From: Weissella tructae
Lineage (GTDB): Bacteria; Bacillota; Bacilli; Lactobacillales; Lactobacillaceae
Reading direction: 5' to 3'
Length of the DNA: 64,000 nucleotides
NCBI RefSeq assembly: GCF_000732905.1
Contig: NZ_CP007588.1
Span: 496,001 to 560,000 of the forward strand
Position numbers and translations under genes: made by a program. Shown here piece by piece: positions 54,056 through 63,544 of this stretch (position 1 is the stretch's first letter; each line of letters opens with the position of its first letter). The notes beneath the pieces were generated by a model, which did not search any database, had not been told where the DNA came from, and was given only the letters and a program-made list of their open reading frames with translations.

Positions 54056-54271
54056 TTAGTCAGCCAATTCGTTCATCAACTTCTTAACTTCAAGAGTTGA
54101 AAGTTCTTGAACAACTTCTTGTAGTTCTTCGAAGTCTTCGCGATCCCATGCGCGACGCAACTTCTTGTTCAACATCTTTTCTTCCATAGCAGTTTGGTTA
54201 GCTTGGAACAAACGGTAGGCTGCGTATCCAGTAGCACCGGCAACAGCAGCAGTTAATAGTAACTTCTTCAT
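54056..54271 (-). CDS. Small protein with N-terminal hydrophobic segment
   Basis: 71 residues. KKLLLTAAVAGATGYAAYRLF (hydrophobic with GxxxA-like spacing) forms one membrane helix or signal; the rest is a charged helix with KLRRAWDREDFEELQEVV. Not recognised. AGGAGG with ideal spacing precedes the ATG, and codon use is strongly biased, so it is probably well expressed. It is flanked by a bidirectional terminator and another minus-strand gene. Confidence 0.75.
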   Translation of the reverse strand: MKKLLLTAAVAGATGYAAYRLFQANQTAMEEKMLNKKLRRAWDREDFEELQEVVQELSTLEVKKLMNELAD

Positions 54272-54458
54272 AGTGAAAATCCTCCTGTGTGTATATATCT
54301 ATTTTATCATGAGTGGTTAAAGAATACGATGCAAATTAAAAAATAATGAAAGACTCAGAGCATGATTTTTGATGAATCACACATATTATACTGATAATAG
54401 TAGTTATAACTATATATAATCTATCAAGACATCGTGTTTAACCATTTATGAATGTTGA

Positions 54459-54836
54459 TTAAAGTGTTTTTTCGGCTAATATTTTTTGCACATCTGTCAA
54501 TGCTTCGCCTTTTCGGAAGGTTAGCTCTTCAGACGGGTCGATTTGCCCAGAAATCCAAATTTTAATTTCACCATCTAAGTCAAAATGACCAGCTGTTTCA
54601 GTTGAGAATTTGGAGATAGAGCGGTAAATGATTGATTTGTATTCAATCTTCTTACCTGTAACGCCTTGCTTATCCACAATAATTAAACGCTTATCTGTAA
54701 ATACAACCAAGTCGCGAACAAGACGATAGGCGTGTTCAATTTTTTCCTCGGGAATTAGCAGTGGATCAAACTCATTTTGGATAGATTGTATATCAATTTT
54801 AGATGCGTTTCCCAATACGCCATCAAATAATCCCAT
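54459..54836 (-). CDS. PH-domain (bPH) protein
   Basis: 125 residues. LIPEEKIEHAYRLVRDLVVFTDKRLIIVDKQGVTGKKIEYKSI is the hallmark of bacterial Pleckstrin-homology-like proteins (bPH, YvbH type), with a final helix EALTDVQKILAEKTL. Exact role unknown in the family. GAGGAG precedes the ATG. It appears alone on the minus strand; the 187 bases between it and the next gene hold no clear element. Confidence 0.87.
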   Translation of the reverse strand: MGLFDGVLGNASKIDIQSIQNEFDPLLIPEEKIEHAYRLVRDLVVFTDKRLIIVDKQGVTGKKIEYKSIIYRSISKFSTETAGHFDLDGEIKIWISGQIDPSEELTFRKGEALTDVQKILAEKTL

Positions 54837-55013
54837 TTCTTGTCTCCTCGTGTAGCTTTTAACGTCAATCCTACCTGGACGTATATGTCTGTTACCTAAT
54901 GAAAATACTCATGTTCAATATAGGTGTGAAGATAACTTCATTATATCAAGAATATAGGAGGTGGAAAGATGGAATGGGCAAGATGGGTAGGATGAATTTA
55001 CAAGTCCAGACAG

Positions 55014-55066
55014 AAAAACACCCTGATAGGAGTGGCGTGAATACGCTACCTATATCAGGGTGTTTT
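55014..55066 (-). terminator. Terminator of the rpoY-rnjA operon (minus strand)
   Basis: On the minus strand AAAACACCCTGATA pairs with TATCAGGGTGTTTT; an inner stem GCGT-ATTC-ACGC is enclosed. Followed by TCTG after a T5 run. Confidence 0.85.
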
Positions 55067-55119
55067 GAGTTGATGCGGGACTTGTCGTTAAGAATGCCTC
55101 TACATCAACGTTTATAGTC

Positions 55120-56811
55120 TTAATCGCGATTAATCATGATGAACATTGGCAAGATCAAAGGACGACGGTGTGTCTTTTCAAACATAAAGCGTTGTAAGTG
55201 TGAAACAACGGCATTACGTAGGCTATGTTCGCTTGCGTTTGGTTCGCGCATTGCGCCGAGCAAAGCATGGAAGATTTCCTTGCGACCTTCATTGATTAGT
55301 TCTTCTGATTCACGCATGTAGATAAATCCACGAGACAAGATATCAGGACCAGCAGTGATTTCTTGGTTCTTTAGGTCGATTGTTGCAACAACAACGACAA
55401 GACCATCTTGTGACAACATCTTACGATCACGCAAGACAGCTGCACCAATGTCACCAATTCCATTACCGTCGACATACGTATCTTCAGCAGGGAAGTGATC
55501 AGCTACACGAGCAGAGTCTGCTGTTAGCGCTAAGACATCTCCATTGTCCAATACGAATGTGTTATCTGGATCAACACCTACATCATGAGCCAAACCTTCA
55601 TGGACCTTCAACATACGGTATTCACCGTGGACAGGCATGAAGTACTTTGGCTTAATCAATGACAACATTAACTTTTGTTCTTCTTGTCCACCGTGACCAG
55701 AAGCGTGAATGTTATTGATTTTTCCGTGGATAACTGTTGCACCAGCTTCTTCTAATTCGTTGATAACACGGTTCACTGAACTAGTGTTTCCAGGAATAGG
55801 AGAGCTAGAGAAGATAACAGTATCATCAGGTTGAATCTTGATTTGCTTGTGTGTTCCGTTAGCGATACGTGCTAGCGCAGCCATTGGTTCACCTTGAGAT
55901 CCAGTAGACAAAATCAAGACTTCATTTGGTGGTAACTTGTTAATTTCGTGTGCATCAATCAGCATTTCATTAGGGATATCAAGATATCCTAATTCCATAC
56001 CGTTCTTAACGGCACTTTCCATTGAACGACCGAACACAGCAATCTTACGACCGTGTGATAGGGCTGATTCAACAGCCATTTGAACACGAGACATGTTTGA
56101 TGCGAAAGTAGCAAAGATAATACGACCTTCAATTTCATCAAATAGCTTGTTGATGGTTTTCCCAACCCATCGTTCAGACTTTGAAAATTCGTCTTTTTCA
56201 GCGTTTGTTGAATCTGACATCATCAACAAGACACCTTCAGAACCGATACGCGCCATCTTTTGTAGATTAGGCAATTGGTTCGTCGTAGGGGTCAAGTCAA
56301 ACTTAAAGTCACCAGTCTCAACGATTGTTCCAACAGGTGTTTTAACGGCAACACCAAATGTGTCTGGAATAGAGTGTGTTGTACGGAAGAACTCAACAGA
56401 CATATGTTCAAATTCAAGAATAGTGTCTTCATCGATTTCGTTCAACGTCACATCACGCAACATGTTACGTTCGTCCAACTTGTTACGAATCAAAGCCATG
56501 GCTAATGGTCCGGCGTAGACAGGAACGTTAACAGCATCCAAGAAGAAGTGGATAGCACCGATGTGGTCTTCGTGACCGTGCGTAATAACTAACGCCTTAA
56601 TCTTGTCACGATTTTCCTTTAGAAAAGTGTAATCAGGAATAACATAGTCAATTCCCAATAACTCGTCTTCAGGAAACTTAACTCCGGCATCAATAATAAT
56701 GATTTCATCACCATATTGAACACCGTAAGTGTTTTTCCCAACTTCGCCTAAGCCTCCCAGGGCATAGACGGCCACTTCGTCAGGACGAATGGCAAGTTCT
56801 GATTTATTCAT
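55120..56811 (-). CDS. rnjA: Ribonuclease J
   Basis: 563 residues. Beta-CASP metallo-beta-lactamase: HGHEDHIGA (His78, His80, Asp82, His83), a later FATFASNMSRVQMAVESA, LSTGSQGEP and the C-terminal HASGHGGQEE motif. The N terminus EVAVYALGGLGEVGKNTYGV is that of RNase J1. It acts as endo- and 5'-3' exoribonuclease in RNA maturation and decay. GGAG lies just upstream, inside the end of rpoY. Ends at a strong terminator. The protein ends shortly after RPLILPMFIMINRD. Confidence 0.96.
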   Translation of the reverse strand: MNKSELAIRPDEVAVYALGGLGEVGKNTYGVQYGDEIIIIDAGVKFPEDELLGIDYVIPDYTFLKENRDKIKALVITHGHEDHIGAIHFFLDAVNVPVYAGPLAMALIRNKLDERNMLRDVTLNEIDEDTILEFEHMSVEFFRTTHSIPDTFGVAVKTPVGTIVETGDFKFDLTPTTNQLPNLQKMARIGSEGVLLMMSDSTNAEKDEFSKSERWVGKTINKLFDEIEGRIIFATFASNMSRVQMAVESALSHGRKIAVFGRSMESAVKNGMELGYLDIPNEMLIDAHEINKLPPNEVLILSTGSQGEPMAALARIANGTHKQIKIQPDDTVIFSSSPIPGNTSSVNRVINELEEAGATVIHGKINNIHASGHGGQEEQKLMLSLIKPKYFMPVHGEYRMLKVHEGLAHDVGVDPDNTFVLDNGDVLALTADSARVADHFPAEDTYVDGNGIGDIGAAVLRDRKMLSQDGLVVVVATIDLKNQEITAGPDILSRGFIYMRESEELINEGRKEIFHALLGAMREPNASEHSLRNAVVSHLQRFMFEKTHRRPLILPMFIMINRD

Positions 56812-56814
56812 AGT

Positions 56815-57027
56815 TTAAAACTCCATCAACTTAAAGTTGGGGCTTTGTTGTTCGTAAGCAAGTGCCTTTTCTGAAAGTTGTTCGATGTGTTCAATGTGGT
56901 GTGTTGTTTCTGATTCAACTTGCACACGTACTGTTGCTAGGTCAGCAGCGTCAACATACATAGATTGTGTTTCTTCACGCTTTGGGTTTTGAGTCTTTGT
57001 TTCTTGATAATATACTTTGAAAATCAT
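56815..57027 (-). CDS. rpoY: RNA polymerase epsilon subunit RpoY
   Basis: 70 residues. MIFKVYYQETKTQNPKREET followed by SMYVDA matches the Firmicute DNA-dependent RNA polymerase auxiliary subunit epsilon (YkzG). The conserved rpoY-rnjA pairing confirms it. AAAGGAG lies upstream of the ATG. Three bases separate its stop codon from the rnjA start. Confidence 0.93.
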   Translation of the reverse strand: MIFKVYYQETKTQNPKREETQSMYVDAADLATVRVQVESETTHHIEHIEQLSEKALAYEQQSPNFKLMEF

Positions 57028-57160
57028 AATGATTTCTCCTTTTAATAGTTGTTTGTATCGTACATACTTATTTTATTTATTCTAGCAGATTGCCTGCGCA
57101 ATTACTAGTTTTGAGCTGTTTGTGAGTTAGAATAAATTTAGGGTGTTTTATAGATTACGG

Positions 57161-57169
57161 TGCTATGAT
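57161..57169 (+). promoter_or_regulatory. Extended -10 promoter upstream of a hypothetical membrane protein
   Basis: TGC plus TATGAT (57161-57169) with no clear -35 box; 45-50 bases ahead of the start codon. Confidence 0.45.
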
Positions 57170-57214
57170 AAGTATAGATCTGTTTAAGAATGAGTAGAAA
57201 GAGAGGGAATGAAT

Positions 57215-57697
57215 GTGAATTGGATTTTTATTCTCCTAGCAGTAGGTGTTCTTCTTGTTTTTGCAGTCGTTCGTCTGATTAATCAACACGCGGCACAAGA
57301 ACAATTACGTAGCTCCCAAACATTAGTGAATGATGCCATGCGAACGATATTGCCAAGTTTGAAAGCCAAACTAAAATTATCAGACGCTGGAATAGTACGT
57401 TCATCACTAGTTGCCGACGTATGGGGCCGAGGTATCTTAGCATTTGAATTTATTATGCCGGTTGATCAGCAAGTTGAACAAGATGTTATTTACTATGAAC
57501 TGAGTACGATTTTAAAGTCTTACGCGACAGGCCATGATGTTGCTAAATTAGATGATAATTTACCGGCATTTGTTGTATCAGATATTTGGTATGACGAAAC
57601 AGGCGATAATTTACATGTTGATATTGCACATGTGTTAAATGATGCGACTTATGCCTATTTAGCAGATTTAAAAAAAGTAAATGAATCTCAATATTAA
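57215..57697 (+). CDS. Hypothetical protein with one N-terminal membrane helix
   Basis: About 160 residues. One hydrophobic helix (WIFILLAVGVLLVFAVV) at the very N terminus is followed by a soluble alpha/beta domain (SLKAKLKLSDAGI, GRGILAFEFIMPVDQQVEQDVIYYEL). No known family recognised. Start uncertain: GTG 57215 has GAGG 8 bases upstream, whereas ATG 57209 (in frame, two codons longer) sits almost on it. Followed by def after 50 bases. Confidence 0.7.
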   Translation: MNWIFILLAVGVLLVFAVVRLINQHAAQEQLRSSQTLVNDAMRTILPSLKAKLKLSDAGIVRSSLVADVWGRGILAFEFIMPVDQQVEQDVIYYELSTILKSYATGHDVAKLDDNLPAFVVSDIWYDETGDNLHVDIAHVLNDATYAYLADLKKVNESQY

Positions 57698-57747
57698 TGA
57701 CAAAAACCGTGTATAATTAGTTTAATTAAAGCAAGGAGGCAATAAGA

Positions 57748-58335
57748 ATGTATTTGATGAAAGATATTGTCCGTGATGGAGACCCTGTATTGCGCCAACA
57801 AGCCGCGCCAGTAAGTTTTCCACTTTCGGAAGAAGATGAAACAATTAGTGAAAATCTGATTGAATATTTGATTGCTAGTCAAGATCCTGACGAATCAGAA
57901 GAATTAGGTCTACGACCAGGTGTTGGAATTGCCGCACCACAAGTAGGTATTTCAAAGCAAATGACAGCGATTTTGATTCCAAATGATGACTTCGATGAAG
58001 AGCAAGAAGAATCAGATGAAAATGATCCGTATGTTTTTGCGGGGGTTATCTACAACCCAGTGATTACACGTCAATCAGTTAAACAAACAGCATTGGCAAC
58101 GGGTGAAGGTTGTTTGTCTGTTGACGAAGACATTCCAGGATTTGTTGAACGTTCACAACGTATTACTGTGCGTTACCAAGATGAAGAAGGTGACACATAC
58201 GAATTGAAGTTGAACGATTACCCAGCGATTGTCTTCCAACACGAGATTGATCATTTGCATGGAACATTGTTCTATGACCATATTGACAAGTCTCAACCTT
58301 GGGAACGTAATGAACGTACGAAGTACATCGGGTAA
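57748..58335 (+). CDS. def: Peptide deformylase, type 2
   Basis: 195 residues, typical of the longer Gram-positive Def. The three metal motifs are complete: GIAAPQVG (60-67), EGCLSV (Cys122) and HEIDHL (His165, Glu166, His169). It removes the formyl group from nascent proteins. An acidic insert (EEQEESDENDP, about 84-94) is characteristic of type 2. AAGGAGG precedes the ATG. TATAAT at 57712-57717 may be the -10 of its promoter. Next gene 5 bases downstream. Confidence 0.96.
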   Translation: MYLMKDIVRDGDPVLRQQAAPVSFPLSEEDETISENLIEYLIASQDPDESEELGLRPGVGIAAPQVGISKQMTAILIPNDDFDEEQEESDENDPYVFAGVIYNPVITRQSVKQTALATGEGCLSVDEDIPGFVERSQRITVRYQDEEGDTYELKLNDYPAIVFQHEIDHLHGTLFYDHIDKSQPWERNERTKYIG

Positions 58336-58340
58336 ATTAT

Positions 58341-58622
58341 ATGGCTGATAAAAACTTTAATTATCCATTCTTATCAGGTTGGTCAACGGATGACGTTATC
58401 AAAGTAAGTCGTCTATACACATTAGTGTCTGACGCGTATGAAAAAAATGTGAATCGTGAACAACTATTAGCTGCCTATGATGATTTTAAGACGGTTGTAC
58501 CGTCAAAATCAGAAGAAAAGCAATTAGATCGTAGCTTTGGTCAAGTATCAGGGTATTCAATCTATCGTACGGTTCAAACAGCACGTAATTTAACATTTAA
58601 GACGTTTAAAATGGAGCCTTAA
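58341..58622 (+). CDS. UPF0223 family protein (YktA-like)
   Basis: 93 residues. FNYPFLSGWSTDDVIKVSRLYTLVSDAYE, FKTVVPSKSEEKQLDRSFGQ and GYSIYRTVQTAR are the UPF0223 signature; function unknown. Conserved linkage with the inositol monophosphatase gene and typA in Bacilli is retained here. The ribosome binding site is weak (GGGTAA). It begins 5 bases after def and ends one base before the next start. Confidence 0.9.
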   Translation: MADKNFNYPFLSGWSTDDVIKVSRLYTLVSDAYEKNVNREQLLAAYDDFKTVVPSKSEEKQLDRSFGQVSGYSIYRTVQTARNLTFKTFKMEP

Positions 58623-58623
58623 C

Positions 58624-59394
58624 ATGCTGAGTTTGCAAACAATAGATATAACTGTTCAATCATGGATGGCGGAAATGCGTCAATTGGTCTTGCAAGAGCT
58701 AGAGAAACCACGTGAAATTTCCCATAAAAACGGGCCAAAAGATTTGGTAACAAATGTTGATCGGATCGTGGAAGAATTTTATGTAGAAAAAATTCATGCG
58801 CTGATGCCAAACGCACACATTATGAGTGAAGAAGGCTTCGGTGATGACGTAACGGATATGTCTGGTGATGTTTGGTTTGTTGATCCAATTGATGGGACGA
58901 CCAATTTTGTTGCACAAAAAAACGAGTTTGCAAGTATGTTGGCTTGGTATCGTGATGGCGAGCCTATGCTAGCCTGGATTATGGATGTCATGGGAAATGA
59001 GTTGCTTCATGGTGGGCCTGAAGTAGGGGTCTACTTAAATGAACGGTTATTAACTAAAGTGCCCGACATGCCATTAGAAGAAGGTTTAATGGTCGTGTCA
59101 GGCGGACGTTTATTGCGCGGTGAATTGCACATACCAGAAATTGCAAAGGCATCATTAGGTTATCGTGTTTATGGTTCAGCAGGTATGACATTCTTATATA
59201 TGTGTACAGGTAGAGCCATTGGGTACGTTACCAAGATGCAACCTTGGGATTTTGCAGCGGGCATTATGCTAGCAAAAGCTTTGGGATTCAATGTTGGAAC
59301 TATTGACGGCGATTCACTAAATATGATATTATCGGGAACAGTCCTTGTGGCAACTCCACTTGCATTTAATCAGATTATTTCAATGAATGATTAA
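58624..59394 (+). CDS. Inositol monophosphatase family protein
   Basis: 256 residues. Metal-binding motifs: SEEG (Glu70), DPIDGTTNF (Asp87, Asp90, Thr92) and the second signature WDFAAG near 205. This is the YktC/SuhB type; in Firmicutes the substrate may be inositol phosphate, NADP or other small phosphates, so the activity is left general. GGAG lies 9 bases upstream, inside the previous gene. Confidence 0.92.
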   Translation: MLSLQTIDITVQSWMAEMRQLVLQELEKPREISHKNGPKDLVTNVDRIVEEFYVEKIHALMPNAHIMSEEGFGDDVTDMSGDVWFVDPIDGTTNFVAQKNEFASMLAWYRDGEPMLAWIMDVMGNELLHGGPEVGVYLNERLLTKVPDMPLEEGLMVVSGGRLLRGELHIPEIAKASLGYRVYGSAGMTFLYMCTGRAIGYVTKMQPWDFAAGIMLAKALGFNVGTIDGDSLNMILSGTVLVATPLAFNQIISMND

Positions 59395-59494
59395 TTGGAA
59401 GTTGTATTACTAAATGATTTAAATCAATGTGTATTACATGGAATGTGCCCTAATTAGCGATTAAAATTAACAGAGGTTTAAGGAGAACAGAATT

Positions 59495-61342
59495 TTGGCA
59501 AAACGCGAAAACTTACGTAACATTGCGATTATCGCCCACGTCGACCACGGTAAGACTACTTTGGTTAACGAACTTTTGAAGCAATCAGACACACTTGATA
59601 TGCGTACTGAATTGGGCGACCGTGCGATGGACACAAACGACATCGAAAAGGAACGTGGAATCACGATCTTGGCAAAGAACACAGCCGTTAAGGTTGGGGA
59701 CCGTCAAATCAACATCATGGACACACCTGGCCACGCCGACTTCGGTGGTGAAGTTGAACGTATCATGGGAATGGTTGATGGAGTTCTTTTGGTTGTTGAC
59801 GCCTTTGAAGGTACAATGCCACAAACTCGTTTCGTTTTGAAGAAGGCCTTCGAACAAAACTTGACACCAATCGTTGTTGTTAACAAGGTTGACCGTCCAG
59901 GAGCCCGCCCAACAGAAGCTGTTGACGAAGTTTTGGACTTGTTCATTGAACTTGGAGCCGATGACGAACAACTTGAATTCCCAGTGATCTACGCTTCAGG
60001 AATGAATGGAACATCTTCATTGGACCCAGAAGTTGAATCACAAGAACACACAATGGCACCAATCTTCGACACAGTGTTTGAAGCAATTCCAGCACCAGAA
60101 GAAAAGTCAGAAGAACCACTACAATTCCAAGTGGCTTTGCTTGACTATAACGACTTCGTTGGTCGTATTGGTATCGGTCGTGTGTTCAGTGGAACAATCA
60201 AGATTGGTGACCAAGTTACAGTTATGAAGTTGGACGGATCTAAGGCTAGCTTCCGTGTAACTAAGTTGTTTGGTTTCATCGGTTTGGACCGTGTTGAAAT
60301 CGAAGAAGCTAAGGCTGGAGACTTGATTGCTGTTTCAGGTATGGAAGAAATTTCAGTTGGAGAAACTGTTGTTTCACCAGATCACTTGGAAGCATTGCCA
60401 GTTTTGCACATTGACGAACCAACATTGCAAATGACTTTCCGTACAAATGATTCACCATTTGCTGGACGTGAAGGTAAGTTTGTTACTGCTCGTCAAATCG
60501 AAGACCGTTTGGGTCGCGAATTGCACACTGACGTTTCTTTGCGTGTTGAAACAATCGAAGGTGAAGCAGGAGCATGGCTTGTATCAGGTCGTGGAGAACT
60601 TCACTTGTCAATCTTGATTGAAAACCTACGTCGTGAAGGATTCGAATTGCAAGTTTCACGTCCAAAGGTTATCTTCAAGAACATCGATGGTGTTGATTCA
60701 GAACCTTTCGAAAGTGTACAAATTGACACACCTGACGAATACACTGGATCAGTTATCGATTCATTGGCACAACGTAAGGGTGAAATGCGTAACATGGAAC
60801 CAACTGGAACGGGTACAACTCGTCTAGAATTCTTGGTTCCTTCACGTGGATTGATCGGATACTCAACTGAATTCATGTCACTTACACGTGGATACGGTAT
60901 CTACAACCACACATTCGAAACTTACGGACCAATCGTTAAGAACTGGAACCCAGGACGTCGTAACGGAGCTTTGGTTTCAATCAACCAAGGTTCAGCTACT
61001 AACTACGCCATGATGGGTGTTGAAGACCGTGGTGTAATGACTATTCACCCTGGTGATGATGTCTACGAAGGAATGGTTGTTGGTATCAACAGCCGTGACA
61101 ACGACATTTCAGTTAACGTTACTAAGGCGAAGAACCAAACTAACGTTCGTTCATCAAACAAGGACCAAACTGCTTCTATTAAGGCGCCTAAGGACATGAC
61201 GCTTGAAGAATCACTTGAATTCTTGGACGAAGATGAATTGGCTGAAGTAACACCAGAAAGCGTACGTATTCGTAAGCAAATCTTGAATACAAGCGAACGT
61301 GAAAAGGCTGCTAAGCGTCGTAAGATGTCTACACAAGCATAA
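59495..61342 (+). CDS. typA: Ribosome-associated GTPase TypA (BipA)
   Basis: 615 residues. TTG start, supported by AAGGAG (59480-59485) 9 bases upstream; no in-frame ATG is near. GTPase domain with [10 protein letters not shown] (about 11-20), [15 protein letters not shown] and NKVDRPGA, then EF-G-like domains II, III and V and the BipA-specific C-terminal domain. It binds 70S ribosomes and aids 50S assembly, especially in the cold. Strong codon bias. Ends at a terminator. Confidence 0.97.
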   Translation: MAKRENLRNIAIIAHVDHGKTTLVNELLKQSDTLDMRTELGDRAMDTNDIEKERGITILAKNTAVKVGDRQINIMDTPGHADFGGEVERIMGMVDGVLLVVDAFEGTMPQTRFVLKKAFEQNLTPIVVVNKVDRPGARPTEAVDEVLDLFIELGADDEQLEFPVIYASGMNGTSSLDPEVESQEHTMAPIFDTVFEAIPAPEEKSEEPLQFQVALLDYNDFVGRIGIGRVFSGTIKIGDQVTVMKLDGSKASFRVTKLFGFIGLDRVEIEEAKAGDLIAVSGMEEISVGETVVSPDHLEALPVLHIDEPTLQMTFRTNDSPFAGREGKFVTARQIEDRLGRELHTDVSLRVETIEGEAGAWLVSGRGELHLSILIENLRREGFELQVSRPKVIFKNIDGVDSEPFESVQIDTPDEYTGSVIDSLAQRKGEMRNMEPTGTGTTRLEFLVPSRGLIGYSTEFMSLTRGYGIYNHTFETYGPIVKNWNPGRRNGALVSINQGSATNYAMMGVEDRGVMTIHPGDDVYEGMVVGINSRDNDISVNVTKAKNQTNVRSSNKDQTASIKAPKDMTLEESLEFLDEDELAEVTPESVRIRKQILNTSEREKAAKRRKMSTQA

Positions 61343-61358
61343 TTTAATGCCTTAGAAT

Positions 61359-61391
61359 AAAACTGCTTTCCTTAGGGAAGGCAGTTTTTTC
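61359..61391 (+). terminator. Terminator after typA
   Basis: AAAACTGCTTTCC pairs with GGAAGGCAGTTTT (one G-U pair) around TTAG, followed by TT. Confidence 0.9.
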
Positions 61392-61444
61392 TTTATATTT
61401 TATGATAAAATGAAATAATATATACACGTTAAAGGAAAGCAATC

Positions 61445-62674
61445 ATGGTGAAAAAAAAGCGACAAAAAAAGACGAAACGTCCCATCAATTTTGGTCATAT
61501 GTTCAAAAAATTGCAACAACGCTTTAAGTTTTTTGATGGCTGGTTATTCTTAGGTATTGTCATTGTTATGATCTTTGGGTGTGCCATGGTGTATACGGCA
61601 AGTACGAACATGGCAACTGGAAGTGCGGCTAGTTTTTTCGTTAAACAAGCGATTTTTGGGATTCTGGCTGTAGTGACATTATTGTTTATCTATTTGCTGC
61701 CGATAAGTTGGGAATCCAATTTCTATCGGATTTGCGTGAATGGCGTTACGATATTGTTAGTGGGTATTCTATTATTTACATTGTTGTTTGGTCCAGTTAC
61801 AAGTGGGGCCAAAGGTTGGCTATACTTCGCTGGATTCGGATTTCAGCCAGTTGAATACTTTAAAACAGCTCTAATTTTGTGGTGTGCTTGGCGTTTCTCA
61901 AAGACGTTACGTAATTATAAGCCAGAGCAAGGTGATTTGATTTGGCGTCTATGGCGTATTCAAAATCTGCTATTCCCAGGATTAGGAATTGTCCTAACAA
62001 TGATGATGCCTGACATGGGTGGAGTTGTTATTTTGGGGCTGATTTTACTTGCCATGTCATTTACAGCTGGAGTTAGTATCTTTTACCTGATTACAGTCGT
62101 TGTGTTGATTATTGCGGTTCTTGTCTTTATTCCCTATGTGGTGCCGTTTTTCGAAAAAATTGGGTTTATGACCTATCAACTTGATCGATTTGAAGCATAC
62201 ATTGACCCATGGTCAGTCGGTGATGGGGCAGGACACCAATTGATTAATTCATATTATGCGTTAAGTAATGGTGGATTCTTTGGACGTGGATTGGGAAACA
62301 GTATTCAAAAATTAGGTTTGTTGCCTGAACCAAATACCGACTTTATCTTGGCCATTATTGGGGAAGAATTAGGTGCTGTCACTGTGATTGCATTATTGCT
62401 ATTTATGGGAGCCATTGTTTTACGTTTTATGTGGTACGCCATTAACACGCACAATATGCAATATCGTTTAATTTTATTTGGTATTTCGGCGTACTTGATC
62501 ATTCAAATCTTCATTAATTTGGGTGGTGTAACAGGTCTATTACCAATTACAGGGGTGACGTTCCCCTTAATCTCATATGGTGGATCATCATTGCTATCAT
62601 GGGGGATTACATTTGGGCTTGCCTTCAATATTATTGGTAAGTTGCGTCAAGAAGCGTATCAACGAGGAGAGTAA
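61445..62674 (+). CDS. ftsW: Cell-division peptidoglycan polymerase FtsW (SEDS family)
   Basis: 409 residues. A basic N-terminal tail (KKKRQKKTKRP) and about ten membrane helices. SEDS motifs are visible: GAKGWLYFAGFGFQPVEYFKT, PDMGGVVILGLIL, the large extracellular loop with YALSNGGFFGRGLGNS, LPEPNTDFILAIIGEELG, and GVTFPLISYGGSSLLSW. It is a lipid-II glycosyltransferase for septal wall synthesis. FtsW is preferred over RodA by the YALSNGG...G motif and the ylbG neighbour. The extended -10 TGATAAAAT (61403-61411) lies upstream. Confidence 0.93.
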   Translation: MVKKKRQKKTKRPINFGHMFKKLQQRFKFFDGWLFLGIVIVMIFGCAMVYTASTNMATGSAASFFVKQAIFGILAVVTLLFIYLLPISWESNFYRICVNGVTILLVGILLFTLLFGPVTSGAKGWLYFAGFGFQPVEYFKTALILWCAWRFSKTLRNYKPEQGDLIWRLWRIQNLLFPGLGIVLTMMMPDMGGVVILGLILLAMSFTAGVSIFYLITVVVLIIAVLVFIPYVVPFFEKIGFMTYQLDRFEAYIDPWSVGDGAGHQLINSYYALSNGGFFGRGLGNSIQKLGLLPEPNTDFILAIIGEELGAVTVIALLLFMGAIVLRFMWYAINTHNMQYRLILFGISAYLIIQIFINLGGVTGLLPITGVTFPLISYGGSSLLSWGITFGLAFNIIGKLRQEAYQRGE

Positions 62675-62676
62675 AC

Positions 62677-62991
62677 ATGCCGTTTGAAAAAACAGAACGA
62701 CGCGCATTGATTGTATATTTGAAAAATGTACGTCAAGCCCGTCAATTACGTCGTTTTGGAATTGTTAATTACATTTCAGAAAAGATGAATTATGCGACCA
62801 TCTATATGGATGAAAAAGATATCGCAACGAAAAAAGCGTTGATTGAACGATTGGGATTTGTGGATCGTGTTGTAGAATCAGAATGGCCTAATGTCGACAC
62901 AACGGTCGGTGGTGAACGTGAACTCATCGACTTTACAGTTGTTGCGGACGAAGAATTAGCGCTAGAACCATCAGAAGACGAGGAATTATAA
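62677..62991 (+). CDS. ylbG: YlbG family protein (DUF2129)
   Basis: 104 residues. RALIVYLKNVRQARQLRRFGIVNYISEKMNYATIY is the YlbG pattern; function unknown, with ylbG-rsmD(ylbH)-coaD linkage conserved in Bacilli. GAGGAGA precedes the ATG. Its stop codon overlaps the rsmD start by one base. Confidence 0.92.
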   Translation: MPFEKTERRALIVYLKNVRQARQLRRFGIVNYISEKMNYATIYMDEKDIATKKALIERLGFVDRVVESEWPNVDTTVGGERELIDFTVVADEELALEPSEDEEL

Positions 62992-63542
62992 TGCGAATTG
63001 TAAGTGGTACATTTGGAGGTCGTCGTTTAAAGGCCGTTCCAGGTACAAAAACACGACCTACAACGGACAAAGTAAAGGAATCAATCTTTAATATGATTGG
63101 CCCTTATTTTGATGGTGGGCGTTCACTAGATCTTTATGCTGGATCTGGTGGGTTATCAATTGAAGGTGTATCTCGTGGAATTGACCATGCAGTCTTGGTA
63201 GATCGTCAATTTGATGCGATTAAAACCATTAAAGAAAACATTGAAGTTACAAAAGCAGCGGATCAATTTACCGTGATTAAAAGTCGTGCCGACCTTGCGA
63301 TTGAACGTTTGAGCGGTGGAGAGCCCTTTGACTTACTATATTTTGATCCGCCATATGCGAAACAAACAATTGCTGATGATGTTGCCAAGTTGGCTGAATA
63401 TGGATTGATTACGGAAGACGCTATTATTGTGGCAGAAACTGATCAAGTTGCTGATTTGCCAGATACATTATCTGGATTTACACAAATCAAGCAAAAAGAC
63501 TATGGCATTACAGTGATTACTATTTACCAAAGTGAGGCTTAA
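62991..63542 (+). CDS. rsmD: 16S rRNA (guanine966-N2)-methyltransferase RsmD
   Basis: 183 residues. The N-terminal RIVSGTFGGRRLKAVPGTKTRPTTDKVKE is highly diagnostic; DLYAGSGGL (47-55) is the SAM-binding site and DPPY (119-122) the catalytic motif. It methylates G966 of 16S rRNA in 30S subunits. It overlaps ylbG by one base (TAATG), and coaD starts two bases after its stop codon. Confidence 0.96.
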   Translation: MRIVSGTFGGRRLKAVPGTKTRPTTDKVKESIFNMIGPYFDGGRSLDLYAGSGGLSIEGVSRGIDHAVLVDRQFDAIKTIKENIEVTKAADQFTVIKSRADLAIERLSGGEPFDLLYFDPPYAKQTIADDVAKLAEYGLITEDAIIVAETDQVADLPDTLSGFTQIKQKDYGITVITIYQSEA

Positions 63543-63544
63543 TT

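Noticed and set aside
54899-55117. 72-codon plus-strand open frame
   Set aside because: It spans the rnjA terminator hairpin and has no family resemblance.
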